Positions 1 through 12,000 of a stretch of DNA of 64,000 nucleotides are shown here, in pieces. The notes beneath the pieces were generated by a model. It did not search any database. It saw only the letters and a program-made list of their open reading frames with translations, and was not told the DNA's origin. Numbering within the stretch: position 1 is the first letter of the stretch; every line of letters starts with the position of its first letter. Made by a program: the position numbers and the translations under genes. The DNA comes from Massariosphaeria phaeospora (lineage: Eukaryota > Ascomycota > Dothideomycetes > Pleosporales). The stretch covers positions 1,054,001-1,118,000 of the forward strand of contig JAADJZ010000012.1 in NCBI GenBank assembly GCA_011032825.1. The letters run 5' to 3'.

Positions 1-425
1 ATGCTAAACACAACCGCAATAATCGTCGGGAAGTACGTGTGTAGGAACGTCTGCCTGAGCGGCAACGCACTGATCTTCTCGGCGAATATTATCCCGCCAT
101 CGCGTTGACTCCGGGTGAGCAGCAGTTGCAGTGTGATAATAAGTGCCCAGCAGAAGAGGATCGTGGGGATGAGAACTGAGGCGCGGAGCGAACGGGGTTT
201 CCATCGTCGAGGCGATCGTTCTACTGGTGAGTTAGATCTACTCGTGCATATTCATGCAATTGAATGGGATGGATGGATACCATGCGGTGCTTTCCTCCAC
301 GACAACGCCGCCGACGATAACGACGGAAGGTAAGTCTTCGCCCACGACGTCTTCGACTCCACCACCACCGAATCCGGAAAACTCGATCGCGCGACCTGCG
401 CGCCGCCGCCGTTGAAGCGATCCAT
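1..425 (-). CDS. DUF3433-type multi-pass membrane protein, 5' end only (cut by window edge)
   Basis: Partial gene; the coding sequence runs off the left edge. Exon 1 is 425-281 and starts with MDRFNGGG. An intron at 280-224 (GTATCC...CACCAG) joins in frame to exon 2, 223 to <1. Exon 2 opens with the motif RWKPRSLRASV, followed by a hydrophobic segment (VLIPTILFCWALIITLQLLL) and the start of a second one (PTIIAVVFS). The W-K/R-P-x-x-LR lead-in followed by a membrane helix is what I know from fungal DUF3433 proteins, which are large multi-pass membrane proteins of unknown function. The ATG at 425 was chosen because splicing from it enters the conserved segment in frame. The family call is from memory of the motif; the splice junction is directly visible. 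Confidence 0.6.
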
Positions 426-1447
426 AGAATTTAGATTTAGACTCGAAGACTCCGTACCCGCGCACGAACTAAATCGCAAATGCACGACACAAACACAAAC
501 ACAAATAAGGTAAATGAAACGACTTTTCGGCCGATCCCACGACCTCAAATCAAGGAAACAAAAGAGTAAAGATTGAAAGCAACATTGCAAGCAAGAAGTC
601 CCCACGGTACTTAACTGCTGTGCACTTTTCGCATTCCCGTCTGAAGTTGATGCGGCACAGCCTCGCGTATGTGTGTAACCGCCCGGCCCCGGTCCAGAGC
701 ATGTAGCCGCCGAACAGCGCGATGCGACGAATCCGCAGCGTGGGTTTGGCGAGCGGACTGTTTGTCGGGAGGGGAGCGGCAGGGTAATTGTGGGGGTAGG
801 GTTTTAAGATGGTGGCGTAGTGGGATGTTTGTGTTTTATGTTTGGTGGTTATATGGAGATTTGTTTGCGAGTTGGACGGGAATATGAGAGGAAGTTTGCG
901 GTGGCGAGAGTGATGCATGAATAGAGTGGTATGATTGCGGTTTTTGACCTCGTCGGCGATGCGAATGCAACGCGATGAGGCTGGGCTATGTTATACTGCT
1001 TGTTATCGGAGTGAGGGGTTCAATCGATGAAAGTAAGTTATTATGAGAAGGTTACAGGTTCGTGTAGGTTAGAGAGAGAGGTGTGGATGATACGGGTTGG
1101 TTAGGTAGTGTAGTTTCTGCCTGTGACTGTTGAAGAATTAAATAGAAAGTTGTTGGTAGGGTTAGGTAGATTTGTATCCGGTGGCTTGCTTGCTGGAATA
1201 TAGAAATCAGGAGTTCAGGGAAAAGGAAGAAGAGTCGAAGCCAGGAGCAGATATAACGCTGTGTCAGTTAACGAGTGTGAATATGGTCAATGACTGCTCT
1301 ATTGTTGGCACAGGCTTTGGGTCTCGTTTCCCGAGCATCGAACATCCACCTCCATAGCAAAGAACGACATCATTCTAGCGGAACGCGCCGACTTCACGTC
1401 TCCTGTAATAGAATGAATAACCAGTAAGAGGCCGCGTATCTCATGAC
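426..1447. other. Intergenic, no supported gene
   Basis: Upstream region of the DUF3433 gene and downstream region of the MAT2B-like gene. Open frames here (for example 550-918 on the minus strand) have biased composition and no motif I recognise. It contains a purine-rich stretch around 1070-1090 but no clear promoter element. Confidence 0.5.
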
Positions 1448-2547
1448 TTACCACCATGTCCTGAAATCAACCGTGCTTACATCGATTCCCAGCTCTTTGA
1501 GTGTACTGGTGTCGAGATGGCAGTCGTACGGTCTCTTCACGCCGTCCTTAGGCGGCTCTTCGGGCTTGAAAGGCTCCAATCCGTCAAGAGGTAGGCCCAT
1601 GATGTCCGCAAATGTCTTGCAAATCTCCCACTTCGTCATTTGATCTTCAGAGCTGAACTGCAGTAAGGTTGGTAGATCCTTATCGGTATTCGAGGAGCTG
1701 GTATATAGCTTGGTGATGTCGCGACATACGCGCCCGACGTCTGATGTGTTGGTTGGGAAGCGTAGCGCCCAATCGTCAACTTTGATCTTGGGCTCGCCTT
1801 CCTGTACCTTCTGGGAGGTCCAAAGCTGAGACATGAGAACATTGACGGCGCTATCGGAAGGCTCGTCACAGGATCCGTACAGGACGGGAACTCGAAGTAC
1901 GACGACTTTGTTCTTCGCGCTGGATTTGCTGGCGACTTCTAGGACGGCTTTCTCGCCGTCTAGCTTGGTTTGGCCGTATGTGTTGGGCGGATCCGTGGCG
2001 GATGTGGTCTTGTAGGGCGCTTGTCTTTGAGCTCCGGAGAAGACGTAGTCGGTGGAAATGTAGATGAGGAAAATGCCGCGTGATGTTGTGGCTTCGGCTA
2101 GAGACCGGCTTGAGTCGACATTGAGTCGTTTTGCGGCTTCCGGATCGGAATCACACTTGTCAGGGAAGCGGTTTGCGGCGCCTGCGTGATGCTGTTAGTT
2201 GATCAAGGAATGGTCGTGGATAGGTTTCTCACAATGAACCACAGCAGCGGGCCTGCATATGTAGTGTTAGCATGGCCGATGGCCTCGGGGCTTCAAATGT
2301 GCCATACTTGACTTCGTCGAGGACACGCTCTATCCCTTTAGGGTCAAGGATATCTAGCTTGATGACTTCTGGTGGGTTGATGCGGTTGAGTCCGGTACCG
2401 ATGGCTGTCCAACCATCAAGGTGAAAGACTCTCTGCACTTGGCGGCCAAGGAGCCCGCTGGCTTGCGTGAACTGTCAGTTGGCTGGCAACATTACCATAG
2501 AAAGATGGTTGCGGAGTACCTCCAGTGACAAGAACGGTGTTTCCCAT
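1448..2547 (-). CDS. MAT2B/RmlD-like NAD(P)-binding protein (methionine adenosyltransferase regulatory subunit family)
   Basis: Four exons: 2547-2520, 2461-2308, 2252-2233 and 2181-1448, giving 311 residues, close to the usual size for this family. Splicing rebuilds the Rossmann motif TGASGLLGR (residues 8-16). Further on are ISTDYVFSG and YGQTKLDGE (Tyr136, Lys140), the YxxxK pair of extended short-chain dehydrogenases of the dTDP-4-dehydrorhamnose reductase (RmlD) group. Eukaryotic members include MAT2B, which binds the S-adenosylmethionine synthetase catalytic subunit and NADP. Whether the fungal protein does the same is inference. Exon 3 is only 20 nt, but both of its borders keep the frame. 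The gene sits divergent to the CFIm25 gene, with about 290 bp between the two ATGs. Confidence 0.85.
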
Positions 2548-2837
2548 GCTTGCCAATCAACTACGTAGCCTTTTTTCTTGATCCTGTGAGGCAGATAAAA
2601 TCAGAGAACAACGAGTTGAATCAATTCTCTCTACACTTAGGCTGAGATTGAGGAGGGCGATCTTACGTAGTCTTCAACAGGGTGATGTGTGCTTTCACGT
2701 GCAGCCAGGGTCGTCTCTGATCCCTGCGAGATTGCCGTAGCTTGGCAGTTGCAGTTGCAGCTGCTCCAGCTTCGCGCGTTTTGGCGGCAGTCACCCAACA
2801 ACCGTGGAAGCCACTTCTGCATACAGCACCCTGCACA

Positions 2838-3808
<971 letters not shown>

Positions 3809-4351
3809 GCCCCTCCAAATAACTGAAATACGTGTACATGGAATACTAACAAGGCATTTGCGGCGCCAGGGTAAATGATAGTCAATTCAAGGGGCGTTCG
3901 ATTGGATGGCGTCTTTGGAATCGCTACACAAAGCTTTTATGCGGCCAACGGTTACGAATCGTTGGAACATCTAGGGGGAATGATCAATTACGTAGTCTGC
4001 TATCCCTACCTTCCAGGCCATAGCTTCTTCGTTTGGATCGATCAGACACGCTCGTGCTACATATCCCAACTCCAGTAGAACATTGCCAAAAAGTCCATGT
4101 ACACAAAATTCCGAGTAGTGAGAACCTCAGTATCCAAAAAATATCTTTGCTCTCGAAAAAGCATGAAGCAGTGCGGGTAGCTCCTGCCATTGGCTTGTGG
4201 CCCTAGCTCCAAGGTAGCTTGAGCTTTACCTGCATCCGCCCCGCCATCCCGCGTCATAACACTCCTCGCTATATGAACGCTGCATCACCACGAACAATCC
4301 CCCATTGAAACTACGGTTCAATAAAACCGGCCCACCAAATTGTCAGCAACC
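3809..4351. other. Intergenic, no supported gene
   Basis: 3' flank of CFIm25 and 5' flank of the dephospho-CoA kinase gene. No conserved coding or RNA signal seen. Confidence 0.5.
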
Positions 4352-5152
4352 ATGCTGCTTCTCGGCCTGACAGGCTCGATTGCGACGGGCAAATCGACTG
4401 TCTCCTCGCTCCTCTCCCGCCCACCTTACTCCCTCCCCGTAGTCGACGCCGACCTCATCGCGCGACAGGTAGTCGAACCAGGCACCGCCGGCTACAATGC
4501 CATTGTCCGTCACTTCTCACCAACAACCCCCGACCTCCTTCAGCCAGATGCCGGCCCCAAAGGACGACCGCTAAATCGCCCCGCGCTGGGCCGCCGCGTG
4601 TTCGGCCAAGGTGCAGACCGTGAACGAGATCGCAAAATACTCAATGGCATTGTGCACCCCGCGGTGCGGAAAGAGATGTACAAGCAGATGGTGTGGGCCT
4701 ACCTCCGCGGCTACTGGGCTGTCGTGCTTGACGTACCGCTGCTCTTCGAGAGCGGCTGGGAGCGATATTGCGGCACGATCATGGTTGTCGGCGTCACAGA
4801 CCCGGTAATCCAGATGCGGCGGCTACGCGAACGGGATGCGCATCTCAGTGAAGAGGATGCGCGGAATCGGGTCATGAGTCAGGGCAATGTGAGGGAGAAG
4901 GCGGAGAGGTGTCTGAGGAGGGGTCCAGGACGCGGGGTGGTAGTGTGGAATGACGGGGATAGGGACGGCTTGAAGAAAGAGGTAGAACGGGTCATGCAGG
5001 ATGTTAGGAGACGGAGTCCTAGGTGGTGGGGCTTTTTGCTGTGGTTTGCTCCGCCTGTAGCGGCTGTTGCGGGACTCTGGAGTTGGTGGCAGATGAGGAG
5101 GGTGCAATTGACATGGGAGGACGAGAGAAAGAGGGAGAAGGCGAAGCTGTAG
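4352..5152 (+). CDS. Dephospho-CoA kinase (Cab5/CoaE family)
   Basis: Single exon of 266 residues. It catalyses the last step of coenzyme A synthesis, ATP-dependent phosphorylation of dephospho-CoA. The P-loop GSIATGKS is at residues 8-15, followed by the VVDADLIAR motif, the LNRPALGRRVF segment and the HPAV / DVPLLFESGWE motifs of the family. The in-frame codon 12 bases upstream is TTG, so the ATG at 4352 is taken as the start. After the kinase domain there is a hydrophobic segment near residues 226-245 (WWGFLLWFAPPVAAVAGLWS) and a basic tail, so the protein is probably anchored in a membrane, perhaps of mitochondrion or ER. The location is inference. Confidence 0.93.
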   Translation: MLLLGLTGSIATGKSTVSSLLSRPPYSLPVVDADLIARQVVEPGTAGYNAIVRHFSPTTPDLLQPDAGPKGRPLNRPALGRRVFGQGADRERDRKILNGIVHPAVRKEMYKQMVWAYLRGYWAVVLDVPLLFESGWERYCGTIMVVGVTDPVIQMRRLRERDAHLSEEDARNRVMSQGNVREKAERCLRRGPGRGVVVWNDGDRDGLKKEVERVMQDVRRRSPRWWGFLLWFAPPVAAVAGLWSWWQMRRVQLTWEDERKREKAKL

Positions 5153-5469
5153 CACTGAGTAACACTATGATCGGTATGTAGGCTATGTAACTTCCCTGTC
5201 GAAACGCTGTAACAGTAGTTGTGGCTGCCCCGGTTTCTTACTTTCACTCTTGGTACCGCAACAACCTCCCACATAGATAATGACGTCGTTCCTTCCTTTT
5301 TCACAACAGCACACCGCACCTTCCATCACCTTCCATCTCTCGGGCAGCCAACCTTATCTTCCCGCCCGCGGAACGCCCCGACCTCAAGCATACCTGGGCA
5401 CCCACCCCACCTCCGCCTCCACTTTCGCAGCCAGTCACCGCCTCTCGCACCTGCACTCTCTACAAGACC
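5153..5469. other. Intergenic promoter region
   Basis: Short spacer before the next ATG. It is pyrimidine- and C-rich (CCTCC, CCACC runs) over about 5320-5465, a common leader composition in filamentous fungi. No TATA box seen. Confidence 0.4.
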
Positions 5470-6603
5470 ATGTCTTCCATAACGCCGCCTTCCTTCGTCG
5501 ATGACGGCCTCGATGTGCAGCAACGCATGCCCGGCGCGTGGAATATCGGTAACTGGGTCAACGGCACCACAAGCCCAAACCCCGCCAATATCAAGACTCC
5601 GCGCTCGACGTACACGCAAAGCTTCATCGACGACGGCGCAGACCTCTTTCCGCCTTCTGTTACCCCAGGGCTCGGCAAGCTGAACGCGACGTTCTATGAG
5701 GAGAAAGAGTGGACGAACACGCGCGCCAATGGCAGACAGAAGAGGGGGAGTGAGAACGTCAACCCATATATACAGAAAGCCATTAGCGGCGATATCCACG
5801 CGACGCTGATGAAGATGCAGCAGCTCTCCCGCATCAATGTTGTCGCAACTATCCCCGAGGAAGAGGTGGAGAAGGTAGAAAACAAGATAGCAGAGGAGAA
5901 AGAAAAGGAGGTAGAGGGCGTGTTGATTATGGTCCCTAGGCCCCCGCCTATATTTGTCATCCACGGCGAGGACGGACGAGTTACCGTTGTTGACCACGAT
6001 GGTGAGTATGATACAGGTCCGATACCCAAGCAAGTGGTGGGGTCAGTTACCAATGAGTCAGATTGGGGTGATGATGGTTGGGATGTTGGTACGCTGCCAT
6101 CACCCCGGCCATCAAAGGACAACCCTGAGATGTCATTCCCGCCTCCGCCGCCTGTACCACTCTCGAAAGTTCCGTCTCGGTGGCCGAAAGCTCAGCGCGT
6201 GGAGAACGAGAAGAAGAAGCCCACGCATGCGCATACCAGGGCACCGAAGCCACCGTCCCTCGTCCTCGATCGACGCTCTGCACACCATGTTCTCGATCCC
6301 AACACCTTTATGAGTGGTGCACTGGGAGGTTGGCCCAAGGCATCGTCTTCCGGATTTGAGTCGCCTGTCAAGTGCCCCCGTCCATTCTCACTCCCTTCCC
6401 CCTTTCTGGCCAACGACTCGTGGAAATCCAATGTCGACAAAGCTAACACGTACAAGGCGCCTACCGTTGAAGATGCTTTCGAGGAGGGAGGACAGGAGAC
6501 GGGAGAGGTGAAGAAGTTGAAGAATGGCTACGACGAGGCCAACGAGACGTGGTTGAACGCGCAATGGGGTCCTATCAAGGTTCGAGAATCGCGCTGGGAC
6601 TGA
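5470..6603 (+). CDS. Hypothetical low-complexity protein
   Basis: Intron-less frame of 377 residues from ATG 5470 to TGA 6603. I do not recognise a family. The N-terminal part repeats a short theme, SFVDDGLD near residue 8 and SFIDDGADLFPPSVTPGLGKLN near residue 51. A Glu/Lys-rich, probably coiled segment lies near 135-155 (EEEVEKVENKIAEEKEKEVE), a Pro-rich stretch near 218-228 and a C-terminal ETWLNAQWGPIKVRESRWD. No signal peptide or membrane helix is seen. Length, a clean start and codon usage like its neighbours favour a real gene, probably a lineage-restricted one. Confidence 0.7.
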   Translation: MSSITPPSFVDDGLDVQQRMPGAWNIGNWVNGTTSPNPANIKTPRSTYTQSFIDDGADLFPPSVTPGLGKLNATFYEEKEWTNTRANGRQKRGSENVNPYIQKAISGDIHATLMKMQQLSRINVVATIPEEEVEKVENKIAEEKEKEVEGVLIMVPRPPPIFVIHGEDGRVTVVDHDGEYDTGPIPKQVVGSVTNESDWGDDGWDVGTLPSPRPSKDNPEMSFPPPPPVPLSKVPSRWPKAQRVENEKKKPTHAHTRAPKPPSLVLDRRSAHHVLDPNTFMSGALGGWPKASSSGFESPVKCPRPFSLPSPFLANDSWKSNVDKANTYKAPTVEDAFEEGGQETGEVKKLKNGYDEANETWLNAQWGPIKVRESRWD

Positions 6604-7730
6604 GTATGTGAGGCAGGCTGATTGGAGAGAAAGGCATGATGACACGATTTGAAAGGGACGATCGAAGAGAGTGTTGTCCTCGGGGCAAGAACACTTGCGA
6701 GACTGTATCGAGTATGAAGTACACCTACCCACTGACAGCCAAGTAGAACACTTGGAGGTAAGAATCAGATGGACGAATCACTCAGTTAGACAATACCGAA
6801 TGAGAAGCGATGCTATATGAAGGCCTTGCGCACAAGTCTGGTAGAGCACCAACAGAAGGTCCTCGGTGCGAGCAGCCCCGCGTGCATACTGCGTCAACGC
6901 GGTCGTTCGCATCACGCATCATGCATCGCGCATGCTGCACAATTCTCGCGTTGAAACCGACAGCCTGCACAAAGTTGAGCCTCGACGCTGCACTACCTCT
7001 CAATCCGCCCATATAGCTCCCCAGCCTCGCCCTCCATGGCGCGCCAGGAGACGGGTGTGACGCACCAGGACGCAACCAACGGGCGAGAGGCGCTCCCGAG
7101 CTGGCAAAGCTGCACGTCTGCCTCACCAGATAGTATCACGACAGGCATGCGCGTGTAGGAGCCATGTTCTTTTCGCACCGCGTCCGCGTTTCCGTGGCGC
7201 AGGCCCGGGCCAGCGAGAGCCAATCCGCACGACCGCATTGACTGCCGGCGAGCACGCAAACCGGATAGCATCCTTGCGGCGGCGAGCGAGGCTTAAGGCC
7301 TTTCGCGGGAGGACGCGACGGTGGGCCCCCCTAGCTTTCACCTGGTGACGCGCTAGTCGCTTCGGGAACGCGTAGAGTCCGTCTCATAGACTTCGCCCCT
7401 CGCTGCCCGTCTTCCGTCTGTTGCACGCTTCTCTTCTTCGTCTCCTGCTACTCTTCGTCGTTCCCCGGGCTTGATATTCTGGTGAGACGGCTTCTTCTTT
7501 GCAGCTGTGAGGGATACTCGACACTTCGTTGCTCCGACGACTAAGCGATCTTCCATCGCGTCTGGTGCCAGCTGGATTCCCCCGCTCTGTGCACACCAAC
7601 GACCTGCCACACCACACATATCGACACACGTTTTCCGTTGCTGCAATTCCTTGTTGACTCTCAATCTACGTGATTGCCCTCTTCCCGCCGTTTACGACGT
7701 CGACCGGCTCCCAGTAAACACTCTGTAACA
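6604..7730. other. Intergenic, long upstream region
   Basis: About 1.1 kb without a convincing gene. The part from 7000 to 7340 is GC-rich and CpG-rich; 7390-7730 is strongly pyrimidine-rich and runs into the ATG at 7731, as expected for a fungal leader. Several open frames here overlap each other on both strands with no recognisable motif. Confidence 0.5.
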
Positions 7731-9090
7731 ATGGCCCTCTCTACGCGCCAGCCCTTTGCCGAACTCGGCGGCACCTCGCGCCTCCACGCTCTCTCGAGTG
7801 CCAAAAACAGGCAGAATGGTGAGCATTGGCACGAGCACCGTCAAGAAATCTTTACTAAACGCGAAAATTGCAGCCATGACGCCTAACTTTTCGTCTCCCT
7901 CCGGCAAGCCCGCTCCCATCACCGGCAAACGTCGTGCACCAGCCGTCTTCGAGGACAACGACTCCGAGAACATCGACCCCTCAATCTTTACCTCGCCAAC
8001 CAAGCGATCGAAGACGGGCGATGCTGGATTCTCGAAGCCTTCGCCTTTCTCGCTCGTAACGGCTCCCTCGAAGCCTAGCCCCACCTTCACCGCTTCGCCG
8101 TCGATCCCCTCGGTCAGGAAAGCCCTCTCGTCTCCCAACACCACCAAATCCACGCCCATCAGCCACAGCCGAGGCTCACCCAAGCACAAACGTGTCGGTC
8201 TGCTCTCCAAGCGCCGCGTTTCCAGCTCCCCCTTCCGCCGCGTCGATCCTCCCTCTTTCACGCACAACAGCAGCCCCGCGCTCCCCTTCTCCATCGACGC
8301 AGCCCTCAGCGGCACCATCCCCAACTATACCCCCAAGACCACTCCTGTCGCCACCCCAGCAGCCACTCCTAGCAATGCCTCCGCCCTCGACGACTCAATG
8401 CCGAAGTCCTGGTTCTTCGAAATCCACGAAGACACGCCCGAACAGGAAGCCGCCAACCTCATGGAACACTCCGCCGCCGTGCTGGACATCAGCTCTGACG
8501 ACGACGACGTCACGCGCAAGCGCAACGAGGAGCTCGAGCGCGGCAAGGAGAACATCCCACCGCCGGACTTCCTCGCTCAGCTCGCTACAACCGGCTCCTC
8601 CACCGACGCAATGCAGACCGGTCTCGAAGCTGTTGAGACCGAGCACGTCAAGCTCCCACGCCTGAGGAAGATCGCGCAGGACGCTATGGAGGAAGACCGC
8701 GCGCCGTTGTCGGACCTCAATGCCGCGGATTTCTACGGCGAGGGGTGTGATGGCGCGAGCTTTGTTACTGTGGATGCGGGGATTGAGCGGCCGAGTGGGC
8801 TGTCGAAAGAGGTTGACTTTGGTGTGGCAGAGCAAGAGTTGGAGAAGGAGAACGAGCAGGAGAAGCAAACGGTAGTGGACGAGCGGGTGCTTGTTCCTGC
8901 AGAGACGACGCCGGAAGTTGCTGCAGCGCCAGTGCTGGAACCCACCAAGGCTGAGGAAGAAGCACCCATTCACATCTTCGCCGATGAGCCAATTGCTACT
9001 GAGACCCCAACTCCTGTCCAAGAAGTTGGTTCTGTACCTGCCCCTGCTGCGGAGGCCATCCCCGCCACTAGCTGCACTGATGTGCTTTGA
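7731..9090 (+). CDS. Hypothetical Ser/Pro-rich protein with KEN-box-like motif
   Basis: Two exons, 7731-7818 and 7874-9090, encode 434 residues. The intron (GTGAGC...TTGCAG) removes a frame break, so the protein starts MALSTRQPFAELGG and not at the TTG at 7756. No catalytic domain is visible. The N-terminal half is basic and rich in Ser/Pro, with several SP/TP sites (for example IFTSPTKRSKTG), followed by an acidic middle and a Val/Pro/Glu-rich tail. RGKENIPPPD at about residues 252-261 matches a KEN box, the recognition motif of the APC/C-Cdh1 ubiquitin ligase. This suggests, but does not prove, a nuclear protein destroyed at mitotic exit. FEDNDSENIDPS near residue 53 is a second acidic 'EN' motif. 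Confidence 0.78.
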
Positions 9091-12000
9091 TCCCCTTCAC
9101 CCTTTCCTTCAACCTTTGTGTGTTACACACCGGAGTTCGCCAGGCGTTGCTCTACAGATTCACGCTATCCTCACGACCCTAGGGCTGGTTCGGCGTTGGT
9201 GGTCACGTCCCTTGGATGGGTAAATTTTTTCTTGTTTAGTCTGGCGTCGGAAAGTGAGTGAGTGTAAGGTACTGGCGCTTTGGAGTGGGTGGTGTGTGAT
9301 GATATGTCTCTGATACCTTGTCTTATTTTGTTGTCTCGTCTTTTCTTTAACCTTCTTTCGTAGTTTGGATTGGTCTGTTTGTATACAGTCGTTGGGCTTT
9401 CGATGGCTGGATATGAATATACTATACACTCATTCATACTCATACTGCCGCCGTGTGACAGGGTCTGCGTACTGGTTCAGGGTTCCACCATGATGCTCTT
9501 TCGTGGGTATAGGCAAGGTTGGGTTTTACTACGCGCATAGGGAGGTAGCACGTATGCAAGCGCCTGTGTTGGGCGCTTCCGTGCGTGCGTGTTGCTGAGA
9601 TGATGATGCAGCGGGGAAATGGCGGCGCTTAGTGCCAGGGGAAGATGTACATGTGCATGCGTCATGTTTCGAAGCGGGGTTTCTTGTAGCCCCCTATCAT
9701 TGCGACGAGCCTCGTTTGTTTTCAGCGTGAGCTGAGTGGGTAGTTTGTTTTTGTTTCGTGGAGCGCGCTATCAGAACCATGGTTCGTGAAGATTGGCTGG
9801 TATAAAATCTTCTTCGAGCTGGCTCCGTCCTCTTTACTTCTTTACTCAGATATGCGCACATACATACCCAAAATCTCGCCCTTCATCGTCATGGTTCCAA
9901 CACTCGGATTCTGCATTCATACTCGGGATTTAAAAATGAAGGAGTTCCCGGAATGTTCGACAACTGTGATCAATCTTGCGGATTAATACCCCTGAATCTA
10001 AGGCGACGAACTAGTCAAATTTCAGTATCGACATTAGAAAGATGCTCTGAAGAAGGCCGTAGCGTTCGCCGATGTGTTTGCTCGACCGAGGCTTGAGTTT
10101 AATCCGAGATTAAGAAAGAAGACACGCTGCATCACATACCAATGCCGGTCATAGGAAATAAAAACTAGATCGAACTTGTACATGGAGCACGCGCCCGCTT
10201 CTCAAAAATTTGGCCTACCATCACGCCATGGATTCTTGTCTGAGAATTCCTTGGAGGATTTAAAAACTAGAGCGCTCGGCGCCACGGGAGTTGTAGAAAC
10301 TTCGTTGCAACAGTCCGATGGATCGGAACTTGTTTCTTTGCTCTACTATGCGCATGCTGGATCTTTCTTCTTCAGGACACGAGTCTCTTCGCTCTGTCTC
10401 TCTCTTAATACAATACCGACATGCTGGATTTCATAGAGCACTAAAACTTGCCGGTCATCAATGAATGGTTTGGTTTGCGCTACGCCGCTGGACAAAACCC
10501 CACGGCTGATCTGTGCATGGTATATTGGAATATCCACGCCCATATCAGCATGTAATAAGCCTTGCGTGGTGGAAAGGAGCTGGAATGCAAGCAAATGGAA
10601 GTCGATGGGGTGGGCTGCGCGGCCTCTTTCGACTGTCCGAACTCTACGAACTATTATACTATGCCTGACGTCGGCCTCGAAACAAACCTGGCAGCTAGTT
10701 CTGGGATGGACTGAAAATGGATTATCTGTACACCATGTGCCGGACGCCTCTGCCCGAGCGATTTACAATACAACCTGGTATGTGGCGTTTCTGAAATCTG
10801 GTCAATGGAGGGCTATGGGTTGGCTGGAAGATACCTTGAAATCTTACACTCGCGAATCCATTTCCTGAGTGATAACCAACTACGGCAATGTTTGTAAAAG
10901 TCCGGATAGCCTCAGATATATGAGCGGTCCCGCGGAAAGATCGAAGCAAAAAAAACACCCGTTCGTGACTTCCATGGACTTCGAGCTTGTCTTCTGCTAT
11001 TGCGCAACCGAATGTCGACTTCCAGGCAAAAGGTTGCTATGTTTCCAAGATTGAAAAGCCGCATTATTGTATGGACCGCGAAATAAAGACTTGCCACTGT
11101 CTTTACGAACAGCTCGGCTTTTAATAAATGGATAGAGGGATAGCATATGGTGCCCGACAACCACGGACTCTCGTCTACTCAGGAGCTTTCTTGTGGTAGG
11201 ACTGGGCAAAATAAAACCGCTTAAAGCACATGTCCCTCGTAGCATGTCATATGTATACCCCGCTTTCCGGACCGCGCTCTCACTCGACTCGAAACGTCCT
11301 CGGACGATAAAATCTCTGTGGACATTACTAATGGAACGACTAAAATGACGATACAAGAGATCGATGTTCCGGGCAGAAGAAACATTTCTGCATCCCTACT
11401 CGCGTGGTCTCTAAAAACCATTGAACTGTACTCATGAGAACACTTGGAGCCAGTCTGAAAATAATGAAAATGATACCATACCAGAATATATGCTTCTCGA
11501 GACGCGGGGCTTCTAAGTACACCATATTTGAGCCGGCCACTTTGAGCAAAAGATTATTCCCGAACGTCCATGGTGGACTAAAAGAACATCCGAGTAGATG
11601 TATGTCAATGTCTCGAGCAGGAAACCAACAAAAGACTCATTGCTCAGGATCATGCGGTCTCCAACAGCTACAGGACGCATTCGATGAGAACTCCCTGCAG
11701 CAGCCCCGGAATAAAGAAATGGTTGCCCATACCAACGCATGTGCCTCTCAGACGCGGTTCTCGTATTATACTATTCGCGCCTGCTACTACAAGCACAAAA
11801 CACAAGCGGTACTACTTTATCAGCGACTTGAAAATGGCTGTTCCAGGCCAAGAATGTCCTGCGCCGCTCCTGGCACCAAAAGGGCCATCTTGACTTTCTG
11901 ATGCGGTACCTGGTACAAACATGTGAATAGGGTCGTCATGTGTCTTTGGGGCCGTGTTTCCCTCAATCGCGGCCATCGGATCTTCCAATCCAAGGAGAAC

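Noticed and set aside
550..918. 122-codon minus-strand frame with an ATG
   Set aside because: Composition is that of non-coding leader DNA, there is no family motif, and the true DUF3433 start lies downstream at 425.
7674..7886. 70-codon frame overlapping the start of the KEN-box protein
   Set aside because: It is exon 1 of that gene read through its intron, not a separate gene.
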